This document shows, piece after piece, positions 27,199-36,325 of a stretch of 64,000 nucleotides of DNA. Origin of the DNA: Brevibacillus panacihumi W25 (GTDB lineage: Bacteria; Bacillota; Bacilli; Brevibacillales; Brevibacillaceae); assembly GCF_000503775.1 (NCBI RefSeq), contig NZ_KI629786.1, forward strand, positions 319,501-383,500, given 5' to 3'. Position 1 is the first letter of the stretch; every line of letters starts with the position of its first letter. The notes under the pieces are model-generated. The model did no database searches. It was not told where the DNA came from and saw only the letters and a program-made list of their open reading frames with translations. A program made the translations under genes and the position numbers.

Positions 27199-27247
27199 AT
27201 ACATATACCCCTATATGTATAATAAAGCCCTTGAGGTTCTTTTGCAA
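27199..27247 (-). promoter_or_regulatory. promoter and palindromic operator of the DsrE-CstR-rhodanese unit
   Basis: On the minus strand TTGCAA (-35, 27242-27247) and TATTAT (-10, 27219-27224) are 17 bp apart. Overlapping the -10 and running downstream is a perfect 9-bp inverted repeat around four C/G bases: ATACATATA-CCCC-TATATGTAT at 27199-27220. CsoR/CstR proteins bind AT-rich dyads with a G/C centre of this kind, so this is the likely CstR operator. Confidence 0.7.
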
Positions 27248-27249
27248 CT

Positions 27250-27282
27250 AAAAAAGCAGGCACCCCGTAAAAGGCGCCCGCT
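27250..27282 (-). terminator. terminator of the ArsB-like permease gene
   Basis: Minus strand GCGGGCGCC and GGGTGCCTGC pair with two A-C mismatches and are followed by TTTTTTAG, directly after the permease stop at 27286. Confidence 0.6.
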
Positions 27283-27285
27283 TCA

Positions 27286-28620
27286 TCAAGATAGAAGGGC
27301 AATGAGAGACAGCCAAAAGTACAGACCAGCCAGTGTCAGCAACAGGGTCGGAACAGTCAGTACGATTCCTGTCTTGAAGTACTGGCCCCAGGTGATGCGT
27401 ACCCCTTTGCGGGACAAGACATGCAGCCAAAGCAACGTGGCCAAGGAGCCGATCGGAGTGATCTTGGGACCCAAATCGCTGCCGATGACGTTGGCGTAGA
27501 TCAATGCTTCACGAATGATCCCGGAGGTGTCCGTCCCTTGGATCGCCAATGCACCGATCATCACCGTAGGCAGATTGTTCATCACAGACGAAAGCACAGC
27601 AGACAGAAATCCCATACCGACTGTAGCCGACCACAGGCCTCGATCGGCGATGGCCTGAATCAGTTCACCCAACGTATCCGTAAGTCCTACATTTCGCAAT
27701 CCATACACGACCACGTACATGCCAATCGAAAATACGACGATGGACCAAGGAGCCTCTTGGATTACCTTTTTGGTCTGAATGCTTTGGCTGCTTCGGGCGG
27801 CCAGAAGAAAAATCACAGCAGCCGCCCCGATCACGAAGGAGACGGGTATCGCCAGTGCTTCACTTGCCAAAAACCCGATCAACAACAGACCAAGGATGAC
27901 CCAGGAGAGGCGAAAAAGCCGGAGATCCTTCAAGGCTTCCCGTGGTTTCCTCAAGTTGTTCAGATCGTACTGCTTGGGAATGTTTTTGCGATAAAAAAGG
28001 TAAAGAACCAACAAACTGGCGCCCAGGGAAACGAAATTGGGCACGATCATCCGGGATGCATACTCCATGAATCCGATATCGAAGTAGTCAGCCGATACAA
28101 TATTGACCAGGTTGCTGACCACCAATGGCAAGGATGTCGTATCCGCGATAAAGCCGCTCGCCATAATGAACGGCAAAATCATGGAGTCCGGCAATTGCAG
28201 AGCGCGCACCTGAGCCAACACGATCGGCGTCAATATCAGTGCTGCGCCATCATTGGCGAAGAAAGCAGAGACAGCCGCCCCCAACAACACGACGTAGATG
28301 AACATCAAGGTCCCGCTTCCCTTTGCAAACCGGGTCATATGCAAGGCAGACCATTCAAAAAAACCGATCTCGTCCAGGATCAAGGAAATGAGAATAATAG
28401 CGACGAACGCCAAGGTAGCGTTCCAGACGATTCCGGTGACAGCTGCGACATCTTCAAAGCTGACGACCCCGCAGATCAATGCCAATATAGCCCCGCCCGT
28501 CGCGGTCCAGCCTATGCCAAGCCCTCTCGGCTGCCAAATGACCAGCGTAATGGTCAAGGCGAAAATCAAAAAAGCCAACCACATTTCCACCGTGATCTCT
28601 CCCACTCTGTCTTTCGTCAT
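27286..28620 (-). CDS. ArsB/NhaD-family ion transporter (arsenite efflux-like)
   Basis: A protein of 444 residues with about 11-12 hydrophobic segments from the ion transporter superfamily. The pairs [20 protein letters not shown] and [18 protein letters not shown] are the twin motifs of the ArsB group, and [20 protein letters not shown] is the typical end motif. ArsB exports arsenite; no arsR, arsC or arsD is adjacent, so an ion other than arsenite is possible. It follows no operon partner; the sulfur-gene promoter is downstream in the same orientation. Confidence 0.82.
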   Translation of the reverse strand: MTKDRVGEITVEMWLAFLIFALTITLVIWQPRGLGIGWTATGGAILALICGVVSFEDVAAVTGIVWNATLAFVAIILISLILDEIGFFEWSALHMTRFAKGSGTLMFIYVVLLGAAVSAFFANDGAALILTPIVLAQVRALQLPDSMILPFIMASGFIADTTSLPLVVSNLVNIVSADYFDIGFMEYASRMIVPNFVSLGASLLVLYLFYRKNIPKQYDLNNLRKPREALKDLRLFRLSWVILGLLLIGFLASEALAIPVSFVIGAAAVIFLLAARSSQSIQTKKVIQEAPWSIVVFSIGMYVVVYGLRNVGLTDTLGELIQAIADRGLWSATVGMGFLSAVLSSVMNNLPTVMIGALAIQGTDTSGIIREALIYANVIGSDLGPKITPIGSLATLLWLHVLSRKGVRITWGQYFKTGIVLTVPTLLLTLAGLYFWLSLIALLS

Positions 28621-28677
28621 ACCTTTAGCATTATATAACGAGATGGTTTAACTGCGAGTAAATGTTTGAAAAGAAAT

Positions 28678-28713
28678 GGACCAGCTCACAAGATTGGTTC
28701 TTGCGGCTGGCCC
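28678..28713 (-). terminator. terminator of the amino acid permease gene
   Basis: Minus strand GGGCCAGC and GCTGGTCC, with an inner stem of CAAGA-type pairing, are followed by ATTTCTTTTC. It lies 19 bases after the permease stop. Confidence 0.7.
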
Positions 28714-28731
28714 TTTGCCATTGTCTTGCAT

Positions 28732-30138
28732 CTATGCCGTTTTTTCCGTATCGTCTGTATTTGCTGTCCCCAGCTTTTTCTTATATTTCGTGTAATAAAT
28801 CAAGGTCAGGAACAACAGCCAGGGAACGCCCACGATCCACGAGATATTCCAGAATTCGGCGTCCAACCCCATCGTAATGAGTATCGCCGCGATCAGCACT
28901 ACGCCAATGATTTGCAGTACCGGGAAAAGCGGTGCGCGGACCGGAAGCGTTTCCCCGCCCCGTGCTTCCCACAGCTTGCGAAATTTCAGATGGGAGAGCA
29001 GTGTCAGCAACCAGACGTACAAGGCCCCAAACAAGGCGATGCCAAAGAGGTAATTGTACGCCAGGGGACTGATTTTGGAAATAAGAGCGGCCGCCGCTAC
29101 ACCCAGGCTGGAAAGCAGGAGGGCATTGACCGGGGTGCCGTTTTTGGACAGCTTGCCCAAAGCATCGGGCGCAAATTGACTGCGCGAAAGGGAAAAAATC
29201 ATGCGCGACGTCAGATACAGGTTGGTGTTCATGCTGGATAGCGCCGCGGTCATGACAACGAAGTTCATAATGCCGGCAGCCGCTGTGATACCAACGTGAT
29301 CGAATACCAGCACGAACGGACTTTGCGAAATTTCCTTCGCCCCCGCGTGAATCCAGGGCACCACTGCAATCATGATGGCCATCGCCAGGAAGTAAAACAC
29401 GATCAAGCGCACGACCATCGTTCTCATGGCTCGTGGAACCGCTGTCCTAGGATCCTTCGCCTCCCCTGCTGTCACCGCGATTACCTCAACTCCGACGAAG
29501 CTGAAAATCGCCATCAGCACAGCCATCCAGACACCGCCGAAGCCGTGCGGCATGAACCCTTCGTGTTTGGTAAAATTCTCAAATCCCACTGCCGGAGTGC
29601 CGATCCCCAGCACTACCGCAATACCGAAGATTATAAAAGCAATAATTGCCACTACTTTAATCATAGCAAACCAGTATTCAAAGCTGCCGAAGTTCTCGAC
29701 CGAACGGGAGTTGACGTAAATCAAGGCTGCCCCAAAGCCTAACGTCCAGATCCATACCGGAATATCAGGGAACCAGTAGGTCATGTAGATCCCCACCGCG
29801 ACAGCCTCGCCTCCTACGGCGATGACCTGAGCGGCCCAGTACGTCCAACGGGAGGTAAATCCAGCCCAGCCCCCAAGATATCTCTCTGCATAGACGCCAA
29901 ATGAGCCTGCAGTCGGATGGGCGACCGCCATTTCTGAAAGACTGAACATCATGATGACGGCGATAAAGGCTGCGATGACGTAACTGAGAATAACAGCTGG
30001 CCCTGCATAACTGATCGCGATTGCGCTGCCCATGAACAATCCTGTCCCGATAGCGCCTCCCAAGCCGATCATCGTCAACTGTCCTTTTGTAAGCCCTCTG
30101 TGCAGACCGGATTCACGCTCCACGAATTGATCCTTCAT
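28732..30138 (-). CDS. amino acid permease (APC family)
   Basis: A 468-residue member of the amino-acid transporter family with 12 hydrophobic segments. The N-terminal LTMIGLGGAIGTGLFMGSA and SLSEMAVAHPTAGSFGVYAE motifs are diagnostic of the AnsP/GabP/YbgF group. The substrate is not evident. ATG 30138 is chosen because GGGGGAATCAGG lies just upstream. It is downstream of a YitT-type protein and a class V aminotransferase gene in the same direction; a 47-base gap makes one transcript possible. Confidence 0.86.
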   Translation of the reverse strand: MKDQFVERESGLHRGLTKGQLTMIGLGGAIGTGLFMGSAIAISYAGPAVILSYVIAAFIAVIMMFSLSEMAVAHPTAGSFGVYAERYLGGWAGFTSRWTYWAAQVIAVGGEAVAVGIYMTYWFPDIPVWIWTLGFGAALIYVNSRSVENFGSFEYWFAMIKVVAIIAFIIFGIAVVLGIGTPAVGFENFTKHEGFMPHGFGGVWMAVLMAIFSFVGVEVIAVTAGEAKDPRTAVPRAMRTMVVRLIVFYFLAMAIMIAVVPWIHAGAKEISQSPFVLVFDHVGITAAAGIMNFVVMTAALSSMNTNLYLTSRMIFSLSRSQFAPDALGKLSKNGTPVNALLLSSLGVAAAALISKISPLAYNYLFGIALFGALYVWLLTLLSHLKFRKLWEARGGETLPVRAPLFPVLQIIGVVLIAAILITMGLDAEFWNISWIVGVPWLLFLTLIYYTKYKKKLGTANTDDTEKTA

Positions 30139-30185
30139 CCTGATTCCCCCCTGTTGCTCTGTTAAAATTCGTATTATTCTGACTA

Positions 30186-30821
30186 TTAGGAAGCTGATTT
30201 TACCTCTGTAGAACGATCCCCCCCTTTTCCCAACCATCTGGAGTAACAGACATCAATTGTCTTCCCCGCGATAAAGATGGAGATCAGCGTGTAGACAGAG
30301 TGCAATGCATCTGTCGTCAACCAAGAGGCAATCACGATCAGACTGTTGATCGCCATCATGCAGCGCCCGATCGTAAAGGCAGGCCACACTTTGGAAATGA
30401 CGACACTGGCGATATCCACTCCGCCTGTCGTTCCTCCCCCGAGCAAAACCAGAGCGATCCCTCCACCGCTGATCACTCCCCCCAGGATGGTCCCCACGAT
30501 CGGCTGCTGCCAACCGGGCAAGAACTCAAACAGGTAGAGGAAAACGGAGAGACTGATCATCCCGACCAGGCTGCGAATGACAAATTGCCTGCCGACGAAC
30601 CGATAGCCCAGAAGAAACAGCGGGATATTGAGTAAAAAATAGATCAGCCCTAGCGAGAGCGGCAGCAGATAGCTGACCAGAATGGCAACTCCCCCCAAGC
30701 CAGGCGTCATAATCTCGTTCGGCTTCAAAAAGAGGTAGTAGGTGAGGGCCACCAATGCTGTCCCAGCAAAAATGAACCCCCACTCCAGCGATCGCTTCTT
30801 GTTAGAAACCCCCTCGCTCAT
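30186..30821 (-). CDS. YitT-like membrane protein
   Basis: A protein of 211 residues with five to six hydrophobic segments. The motifs EWGFIFAGTALVALTYYLFL, TPGLGGVAILVSYLLPLSLG and GGGISGG-like glycines in VISGGGIALVLLGGGTTGGV fit the YitT family membrane domain, but the C-terminal DUF2179 domain of full YitT proteins is absent. The function is unknown. ATG 30821 has GGAGG seven bases upstream, within the end of the aminotransferase gene, so the two are likely coupled. Confidence 0.78.
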   Translation of the reverse strand: MSEGVSNKKRSLEWGFIFAGTALVALTYYLFLKPNEIMTPGLGGVAILVSYLLPLSLGLIYFLLNIPLFLLGYRFVGRQFVIRSLVGMISLSVFLYLFEFLPGWQQPIVGTILGGVISGGGIALVLLGGGTTGGVDIASVVISKVWPAFTIGRCMMAINSLIVIASWLTTDALHSVYTLISIFIAGKTIDVCYSRWLGKGGDRSTEVKSAS

Positions 30822-30823
30822 CG

Positions 30824-31969
30824 TCAAGCCTCCTGCAGATGTGCAGCAACCTCTGCCAATGCATCGATAGCCGTCTTTACCTCTGCCTTGGTATTGTAAT
30901 AATGAGGAGCAATGCGGATCACATCATTACGGGCCGAGACGATGACATTCCTTTCCTTGAGGAGAGCTTCCGCTTTTGACGCTTGCGGGATGTAGATAGC
31001 GGTGTTTGATGCCTTTTGGCTTTTCTCTACGGGACTGACCACAGTAAGGCCCCTCTCGCCGGCATACATCACAGCTGTTTCGGAGAGGTCTGACAAGTAC
31101 GCCTCAATCCGCTCAACACCTACTTCATGGAGAAGGCGCAAAGCCGCATTGGCTGCGTAGCCATTGATCATCGGCGGCGTCCCGGTCTCAAATCGACGCG
31201 CACCTGCCGCGTAATCCAGGCAACGAATGTCGAAGGCGAACGGATTCGTACGTCCGAACCATCCAGTGACTGCCGGCTCCAGCTTTTCGGCTACCTCCTT
31301 TTTTACATACAGAAACGCAATGCCCGGAATTCCCAGCATGTATTTCTGCATTCCCGTTGCCAGGAAGTCGACATCCATGGCTTTGACATCGATGGCGACG
31401 CTGCCCGCAGACTGGTATGCGTCCACGAACAAATAGGAGCCTTTTTGATGCACGATCTCCGCAATTTTTGTGAGATCCTGCTTAAATCCGTTGTAATACG
31501 AAACATGGGGTATGGAGGTAATCAGCGTTTGTTCATTGACGAACTGATCATAGTACGCAAGCGGGATGACGGATTCCTGAGATGGAATAAACTTGACCTG
31601 CGCGCCCTTTTTTTCTTGTGCCAGCCACACGTGGCCAACGCTCGGAAAATCCATTTCTGTCGTTACGATCTGATTGCGTTTCCCGGCAAAATCGAAAGCG
31701 CTTGCAATCGACGATGCACATTCGGAGACACAAGACAGGACCGCGATTTCTTCGGGTTCTGCGTTGATCAGCTTGGCAAACTGTGTCTTTGCCTCCTCTA
31801 CTTCAGCCATCCAGCGCATCCAGTCCATTCCGGTATAGCGCAGGGTATCTACATAGGAGTGAATGGCTTCCTCCACCTGACGGCTTAAAGCACTTTGAGA
31901 ACAACTGGACAGCATTACCTGTTCTTGTAAAATCGGAAAATAGTCGCGTTCCTTCGCAAATGGAAACAT
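30824..31969 (-). CDS. class V aminotransferase (cysteine desulfurase/kynureninase-like fold)
   Basis: A PLP enzyme of 381 residues. The PLP Asp is in GSYLFVDAYQSAGS, the lysine segment reads LATGMQKYMLGIPGIAFLYV, and the substrate-Arg region is near RFETGTPPMINGYAANAAL. The pattern matches fold-type I class V enzymes such as selenocysteine lyases or isopenicillin-N epimerase-like proteins. ATG 31969 has AGAGGG seven bases upstream. It is first in a possible unit with a YitT protein and an amino acid permease, so amino acid catabolism is plausible; the reaction is not known. Confidence 0.82.
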   Translation of the reverse strand: MFPFAKERDYFPILQEQVMLSSCSQSALSRQVEEAIHSYVDTLRYTGMDWMRWMAEVEEAKTQFAKLINAEPEEIAVLSCVSECASSIASAFDFAGKRNQIVTTEMDFPSVGHVWLAQEKKGAQVKFIPSQESVIPLAYYDQFVNEQTLITSIPHVSYYNGFKQDLTKIAEIVHQKGSYLFVDAYQSAGSVAIDVKAMDVDFLATGMQKYMLGIPGIAFLYVKKEVAEKLEPAVTGWFGRTNPFAFDIRCLDYAAGARRFETGTPPMINGYAANAALRLLHEVGVERIEAYLSDLSETAVMYAGERGLTVVSPVEKSQKASNTAIYIPQASKAEALLKERNVIVSARNDVIRIAPHYYNTKAEVKTAIDALAEVAAHLQEA

Positions 31970-32133
31970 ACAAAAACCCTCTTTCCTCACTGTTTGGTTC
32001 ATTTGTAGTGAACCGGCACACGGCAGCCGTTGCTGTAGTCCCAATGTAAATGAAATGACGCAATCTTAGCAGTAAAATCGTTTACAACGCGGTGTTTTTT
32101 CATAAATTTTCTGATAACGTTATGCTCTAAAAA

Positions 32134-32187
32134 ACCACTTGCCCGGTCATTTCCACAAATGTTCCGTGTACGACCAGGCAAGTGGTG
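32134..32187 (-). terminator. strong terminator of the TetL-like MFS gene
   Basis: Minus strand CACCACTTGCCTGGTC pairs with GACCGGGCAAGTGG, followed by TTTTTT. The inner region also folds (GGAACATTTGTGG). It lies just after the stop at 32205. Confidence 0.88.
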
Positions 32188-32204
32188 AAAACTGGCATCA
32201 AACC

Positions 32205-33571
32205 CTATGAGACGGACGTCGTCTGCTCGCGGCTAAACGAATAACGATACAGCATCAGGACAACAAGCAACAGAATTCCCAGCACCAGATAGAGATTGCT
32301 GAAGACAGCGGTGTTGACATATCCGTTCAGCGGATTCCAGTGAGTATCTGCCCCTTGGTCAACCACTTTGCTGTAGATGCCAGTCGAAACGGCACCAGCT
32401 ATAAAACCCATCATCGAAAACAACCCCATCCCGACGCCCGTCTGTTCTCTCGGGAGAGCCCTCGAGATCGAATTGGAGAGTGAAATCTGCATAAACAATT
32501 GCCCCACTGTTCCGAAGATGAGGAAGCCGGCAATGAATCCGGGTGACACGCCCACAAAGACCGAAAGCAGCAAAAAGCACAACAGGATCAAGGCTGAAGC
32601 GAGCGTAAACAAGAAGGCATTTCCTTTGGTGTCTGCCAGCTTGCCAGCCCTTCTGCCCAGCATCGCCGATATTGCCGCAGCCGGAACCATGACAAAGCCG
32701 ATCACCCCTGCTTCCAGCTGGTTGACCTCAGCCAGCAGCTGCGGCGTCAAAAACGGCAAGGAATACCCCATACCCATCACCAGCATCCCCATGATCAGCC
32801 CCAGCGCATACCGTTTGTTCCTCAAAAGCGAAAGAGATACAAAGGGGTTTTGCGCAAAACGAACTCGTATGAAAAATGCGATTCCTGCAGCCGCACTTCC
32901 AGCTGCTGCTCCCCAACCGCCCATCGTGACGGACCATAACAAAAGTGCCACCGCGGCAGCAAGCAGCCCACCGCCAAGCCAGTCAATCGGAGCGCCATTT
33001 CCCCGTTGATCATCCAGGTATCGGCGATAGAAAGGCAGCGTGAACAGAATGAGAAACGGGACGCAAAACAACCAGCGCCAATGAACGACACTTACAATGA
33101 AAGCCGCGAGAATAGGGCCGATGGCATTTCCGATCGCAAGCCCTGTAGCGGAGATGCCCAACGCTCGTCCGCGTGTTTCTGGCGGAAAGTAACGAACCGG
33201 AATCAACATCGCTGTTGCCGGGATAACCGATGCCCCGACCGCTTGCAGCGCTCTTCCCGCCAAGACCATCCAATAGGCCTGGGCGCAGAGTCCGACCAAC
33301 GATCCGAGCAGAAATACAATGAGCCCGAACGTAAGCAGATTTTTCAGCTTATAGCTGTCGGCGAGCTTCCCGTACACGACGGAGCCCACTGCATAAATCA
33401 GCATGTAAATTGCCGTGACCCAGCTTGCCTCTGAGTAAGAAAGCTGGTATTCCGCACTCATCTGCGGAAGTACAAATTGAACATCATCGCACTCACCGAA
33501 GAAATGACCAGCGTGAAAGCGAGAATGCGTATCAAAACTTCACCGGGATTTTTCTGAATGCCTGCTTTCAT
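32205..33571 (-). pseudogene. TetL/QacA-type 14-TM MFS drug transporter, frameshifted near its 5' end
   Basis: The intact downstream reading frame (418 residues from 33461) is a drug:H+ antiporter with WVTAIYMLIYAVGSVVYGKL, the LLTFGLIVFLLGSLVGLCA segment and the QTGVGMGLFSMMGFIAGA end motif, close in style to TetL. It starts in mid-helix. The true start is ATG 33571 (GGAAGGGGG upstream), giving MKAGIQKNPGEVLIRILAFT and SSVSAMMFN, then the frame breaks at about 33478-33482. Inserting one T into TTCAATTTGTACTTCC restores FN, one residue, VLPQMSAEYQL. Either a real one-base deletion in a T-run or an assembly error. Divergent from a LysR gene. Confidence 0.8.
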
Positions 33572-33655
33572 TTCACGTTTCCCCCTTCCCTCATTTCAGA
33601 CTACATTATAGAATGGGAGAAGAATAAGTTAAAATATATATATAATTATCAAACG

Positions 33656-33671
33656 ATATACTTTGGTATAT
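33656..33671. promoter_or_regulatory. candidate LysR-type operator
   Basis: ATATAC-TTTG-GTATAT is a perfect 6-bp dyad in the AT-rich 116-bp region between the MFS and LysR genes, just before the regulator start. LysR proteins usually bind such interrupted dyads near their own start and control the divergent gene. Confidence 0.5.
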
Positions 33672-33687
33672 GAAACGGATGGTGCCA

Positions 33688-34578
33688 ATGGAGCTGTTAC
33701 AGTTGGTTTATTTTCAAAAAGTCGCCAAATTGGAGCATATGACGAATGCAGCCAAGGAGCTGCGGATTGCCCAGCCTGCCCTCAGCAAAACAATCGCCAG
33801 GCTGGAAGAAGATCTGGGTGTCCCGCTCTTTGACCGACATCATCGGCAGATCAAGCTAAATGCCATGGGGAAGGCATTTTTGAGCAAGGTAGAAACTGCC
33901 CTGACGGCGCTGGAGGAGGGACGCAGAGAGGTAGCAGATCTGGCGGGGCTGGAACGGGGAAGCATTCATTTGGCCACGACTACCTTGCATCGACTGTCGA
34001 AGCCGATCGGGGCATTTCGCGAGATGTACCCGGATGTCCATTTCCGCATTACACAGGTGTCTCCGGTAGATTTGCCCAAGATGCCGCAGCTTCTCGACCA
34101 AGGAGAGATCGACTTCTGTTTTACGGCGGCATCGCTGGACACGGACGGCATTCAGGAAGAGCCTGTTCTGACGGCAGAAGTTTACCTCGCTGTCCCTGCC
34201 CATCATCGATTGGCGGATCGGCAAAGCCTGTTCCTGCGGGAGGTGGCTGAAGATTCCTTTGTGGAATACAAGGTAGGACACCCCTTGCGGAAAACAAATG
34301 CTGACATTCTGCAGAAAGCAGGGATTCGCCCGAATATCGTATGTGAGATTGAGGAGCCAGCCGCATTGACCAGTCTTGTTCAGGCTGGGCTCGGGGTCGC
34401 TTTTGTGCCAAGGTGCTCGTCCGATGAGCCGCTCCCCTTTCCTGTTCTAAAAATCGATGACTTCCCCTGTGAGCGCTCCTATTCCATCGCGTGGAAGGAA
34501 AAGCGCTACTTGTCCCTGGCTGCCCGCACCTTTCAGGAAATTCTTGTAGCGTATTTTGCGAAAAGTGCCTCGTACTAA
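33688..34578 (+). CDS. LysR-family transcriptional regulator
   Basis: A regulator of 296 residues. The N-terminal winged helix reads LVYFQKVAKLEHMTNAAKEL and AQPALSKTIARLEEDLGVPL, then the inducer domain from about residue 90 (ITQVSPVDLPKMPQLLDQGE). It resembles the CynR/CbbR-type group in domain order. The inducer is unknown. ATG 33688 is preferred because the conserved N-terminus begins at MELLQL; an ATG at 33670 would add six residues. It is divergent from the MFS drug transporter, which it probably controls. Confidence 0.87.
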   Translation: MELLQLVYFQKVAKLEHMTNAAKELRIAQPALSKTIARLEEDLGVPLFDRHHRQIKLNAMGKAFLSKVETALTALEEGRREVADLAGLERGSIHLATTTLHRLSKPIGAFREMYPDVHFRITQVSPVDLPKMPQLLDQGEIDFCFTAASLDTDGIQEEPVLTAEVYLAVPAHHRLADRQSLFLREVAEDSFVEYKVGHPLRKTNADILQKAGIRPNIVCEIEEPAALTSLVQAGLGVAFVPRCSSDEPLPFPVLKIDDFPCERSYSIAWKEKRYLSLAARTFQEILVAYFAKSASY

Positions 34579-34593
34579 GGAAAAACCCGTACA

Positions 34594-34629
34594 CATGCCC
34601 GCTGATTCGTAGGATGGCGGGTATTTTTC
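34594..34629 (+). terminator. terminator of the LysR gene
   Basis: CCCGC and GCGGG flank a 14-base loop and are followed by TATTTTTC, 16 bases after the regulator stop. Confidence 0.6.
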
Positions 34630-34670
34630 ATTTGACAATTCTGACACCTCGTAATAACGTAAGGATAACA

Positions 34671-34680
34671 CTAACTACTA
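34671..34680. promoter_or_regulatory. CTAACTACTA motif before the TrmB gene
   Basis: CTAACTACTA followed by an A-run lies 12 bases before the regulator start, downstream of a TTGACA at 34632. The same ten bases occur inverted before azlC at 35536, and both are flanked by A-rich sequence, so this is a candidate TrmB binding site. Confidence 0.5.
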
Positions 34681-34695
34681 AAAAAAGAGGTTATG

Positions 34696-35505
34696 ATGGC
34701 GGATCTTTATCGGGAATTGCAGAAGCTCGGTTTTTCTCAATATGAATGCAAGGCCTACATCAGCCTGTTGAAGCATTTTCCGATGACAGGCTATGAAATC
34801 AGCAAACGATCAGGGGTCCCCCGCTCGATGATTTACGAGGTAGTGGGAAAGCTGGTCGACAAAGGGGCAGTATATACCGTACCATCCGAACCGGTTACCT
34901 ACGCCCCTCTGTCCGCCAAAGAGCTGATCAGCCGTCAACGAAAAGAATTCGAGCAATCCTTTGACTATCTGGAAAGAGAGCTTGCGGCGCTGGAAAGCGA
35001 ACAGGAAGTGGATGTCATTCGGCGCATCAGCGGAGATGACCTCGTAGTGGAGGAAATGCTTGACCTGATCGGCAAGGCCGAGGAGGAGCTCTGGCTTTCC
35101 ATCTGGGAACCCCAAGTCCCGCTCATCCAGGGCGGGATAGACCGACGGGTTAAAGAAGGCATCCAGGTCTTTACGATGCTCTTTGGGAAACCGGAGAATC
35201 AGGTGGGTGTGACCTTCCATCACGATTACATGGCTCCAGAGGTAGTCGAAAAACGCATGAGCGGTCGCCTGAGCATCGTCGCCAGAGACCAAAAGGAAGT
35301 GTTGATCGCCAATTTTGCACCCAATACGGTTGCTTGGGCAGTCAAAACCCAAGATCCGGCACTGGTCCTGGTGGCGGTCGAATACATCCGGCACGACATC
35401 ATGATGGCGGAATTGACCAAGGAGCTTGGTCCTGAAAAAGTGGAAGCTCTCTGGCGCAACAGACCTGAGCTTTTCCATGTCGTAACGGGCAAACGGTTCA
35501 AATAA
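34696..35505 (+). CDS. TrmB-family transcriptional regulator
   Basis: A protein of 269 residues. The N-terminal winged helix (RELQKLGFSQYECKAYISLL, then the GYEISKRSGVPRSMIYEVVG segment) is of the TrmB type. A coiled-coil stretch (about residues 75-105) leads to a C-terminal phospholipase-D-like dimer domain (LSIWEPQVPLIQGGIDRRVK). TrmB proteins are best known as archaeal sugar regulators and are less common in Bacillota. It precedes azlCD on the same strand and shares an upstream motif with it, so control of azlCD is likely. AGAGG precedes ATG 34693/34696. Confidence 0.83.
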   Translation: MADLYRELQKLGFSQYECKAYISLLKHFPMTGYEISKRSGVPRSMIYEVVGKLVDKGAVYTVPSEPVTYAPLSAKELISRQRKEFEQSFDYLERELAALESEQEVDVIRRISGDDLVVEEMLDLIGKAEEELWLSIWEPQVPLIQGGIDRRVKEGIQVFTMLFGKPENQVGVTFHHDYMAPEVVEKRMSGRLSIVARDQKEVLIANFAPNTVAWAVKTQDPALVLVAVEYIRHDIMMAELTKELGPEKVEALWRNRPELFHVVTGKRFK

Positions 35506-35535
35506 ATTTGGACCGTCTTTTCTTTCCTGTTTTTA

Positions 35536-35545
35536 TAGTAGTTAG
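35536..35545. promoter_or_regulatory. inverted copy of the CTAACTACTA motif before azlC
   Basis: TAGTAGTTAG is the exact reverse complement of the motif at 34671, with a T-run before it and a TATTAT -10-like box following at 35559. A repressor bound here would cover the -35 region of the azlC promoter. Confidence 0.5.
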
Positions 35546-35590
35546 CTATATAACACCTATTATATGTATTCAGGGATTGGAGGAGAGGAG

Positions 35591-36325
35591 ATGAGCCAAG
35601 AGCACATCCCGATGGAAACCTTGGCAGCAACACGAGGCGATGACACCTTTCTCAAAGGGGTAAAGGATTGCATTCCCACTCTTTTGGGCTATTTGAGCAT
35701 TGGCTTTGCGGCTGGGGTTGTGGAGAAAACGGCAGGACTGAGCATTGCGGAGATTGCTTTGCTCTCGCTCGTCTTGTACGCTGGCTCCGCACAATTTATC
35801 GCAGCCGGAATGATCGCTGCGGGCGGTTCGGCTTCCGCCATTATCATCACCATATTCTTTATCAATCTTCGCCATATTTTACTGAGTGCTGCGCTGTCGC
35901 CCTTTTTCCGGCATCTTCCTCCTTTTCGCAACATGTTGATCGGCTCCTTGCTGACCGATGAGACATTCGGGGTAGCGATCAATGAGACGGCGAGGCGCAA
36001 GCAGATCAGTGAACGCTGGATGCACGGATTAAATATCACGGCCTATCTGAACTGGTTCGTCGCCAATCTTGCCGGGGCCTATTTTGGACAATGGATTGCC
36101 AACCCGGAAAAATACGGTCTGGATTTTGCCCTGCCTGCCATGTTCATCGGTTTGCTGGTCCTGTCGATGATCAGCCGCAACAGATTCGTACGGGATGGGG
36201 TTGTCGCGCTCAGCGCGGTCATCCTGACAGTGGCAATCTCTCTGGTATTTGGGAGCAATTTGGGCGTAATCGCTGCGACCTTGATCGCAGCTACGATTGG
36301 GATGGTGTTGGAAAGATGGAAGTAA
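35591..36325 (+). CDS. azlC: AzlC-family branched-chain amino acid exporter, large subunit
   Basis: A 244-residue protein with about eight hydrophobic segments. Conserved motifs include LLGYLSIGFAAGVVEK, SLVLYAGSAQFIAAGMIAAG, FFINLRHILLSAALSP and LLTDETFGVA. AzlC with AzlD forms an exporter that confers azaleucine resistance and moves branched-chain amino acids out of the cell. ATG 35591 is preceded by GGAGGAGAGGAG. AzlD follows with a 10-base overlap. Expression is probably under the upstream TrmB-type regulator. Confidence 0.92.
   Translation: MSQEHIPMETLAATRGDDTFLKGVKDCIPTLLGYLSIGFAAGVVEKTAGLSIAEIALLSLVLYAGSAQFIAAGMIAAGGSASAIIITIFFINLRHILLSAALSPFFRHLPPFRNMLIGSLLTDETFGVAINETARRKQISERWMHGLNITAYLNWFVANLAGAYFGQWIANPEKYGLDFALPAMFIGLLVLSMISRNRFVRDGVVALSAVILTVAISLVFGSNLGVIAATLIAATIGMVLERWK

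Noticed and set aside
27286-28620. Calling the permease gene arsB of an ars operon
   Set aside because: No arsR, arsC, arsA or arsD is adjacent; the family includes Na+ and other anion carriers.
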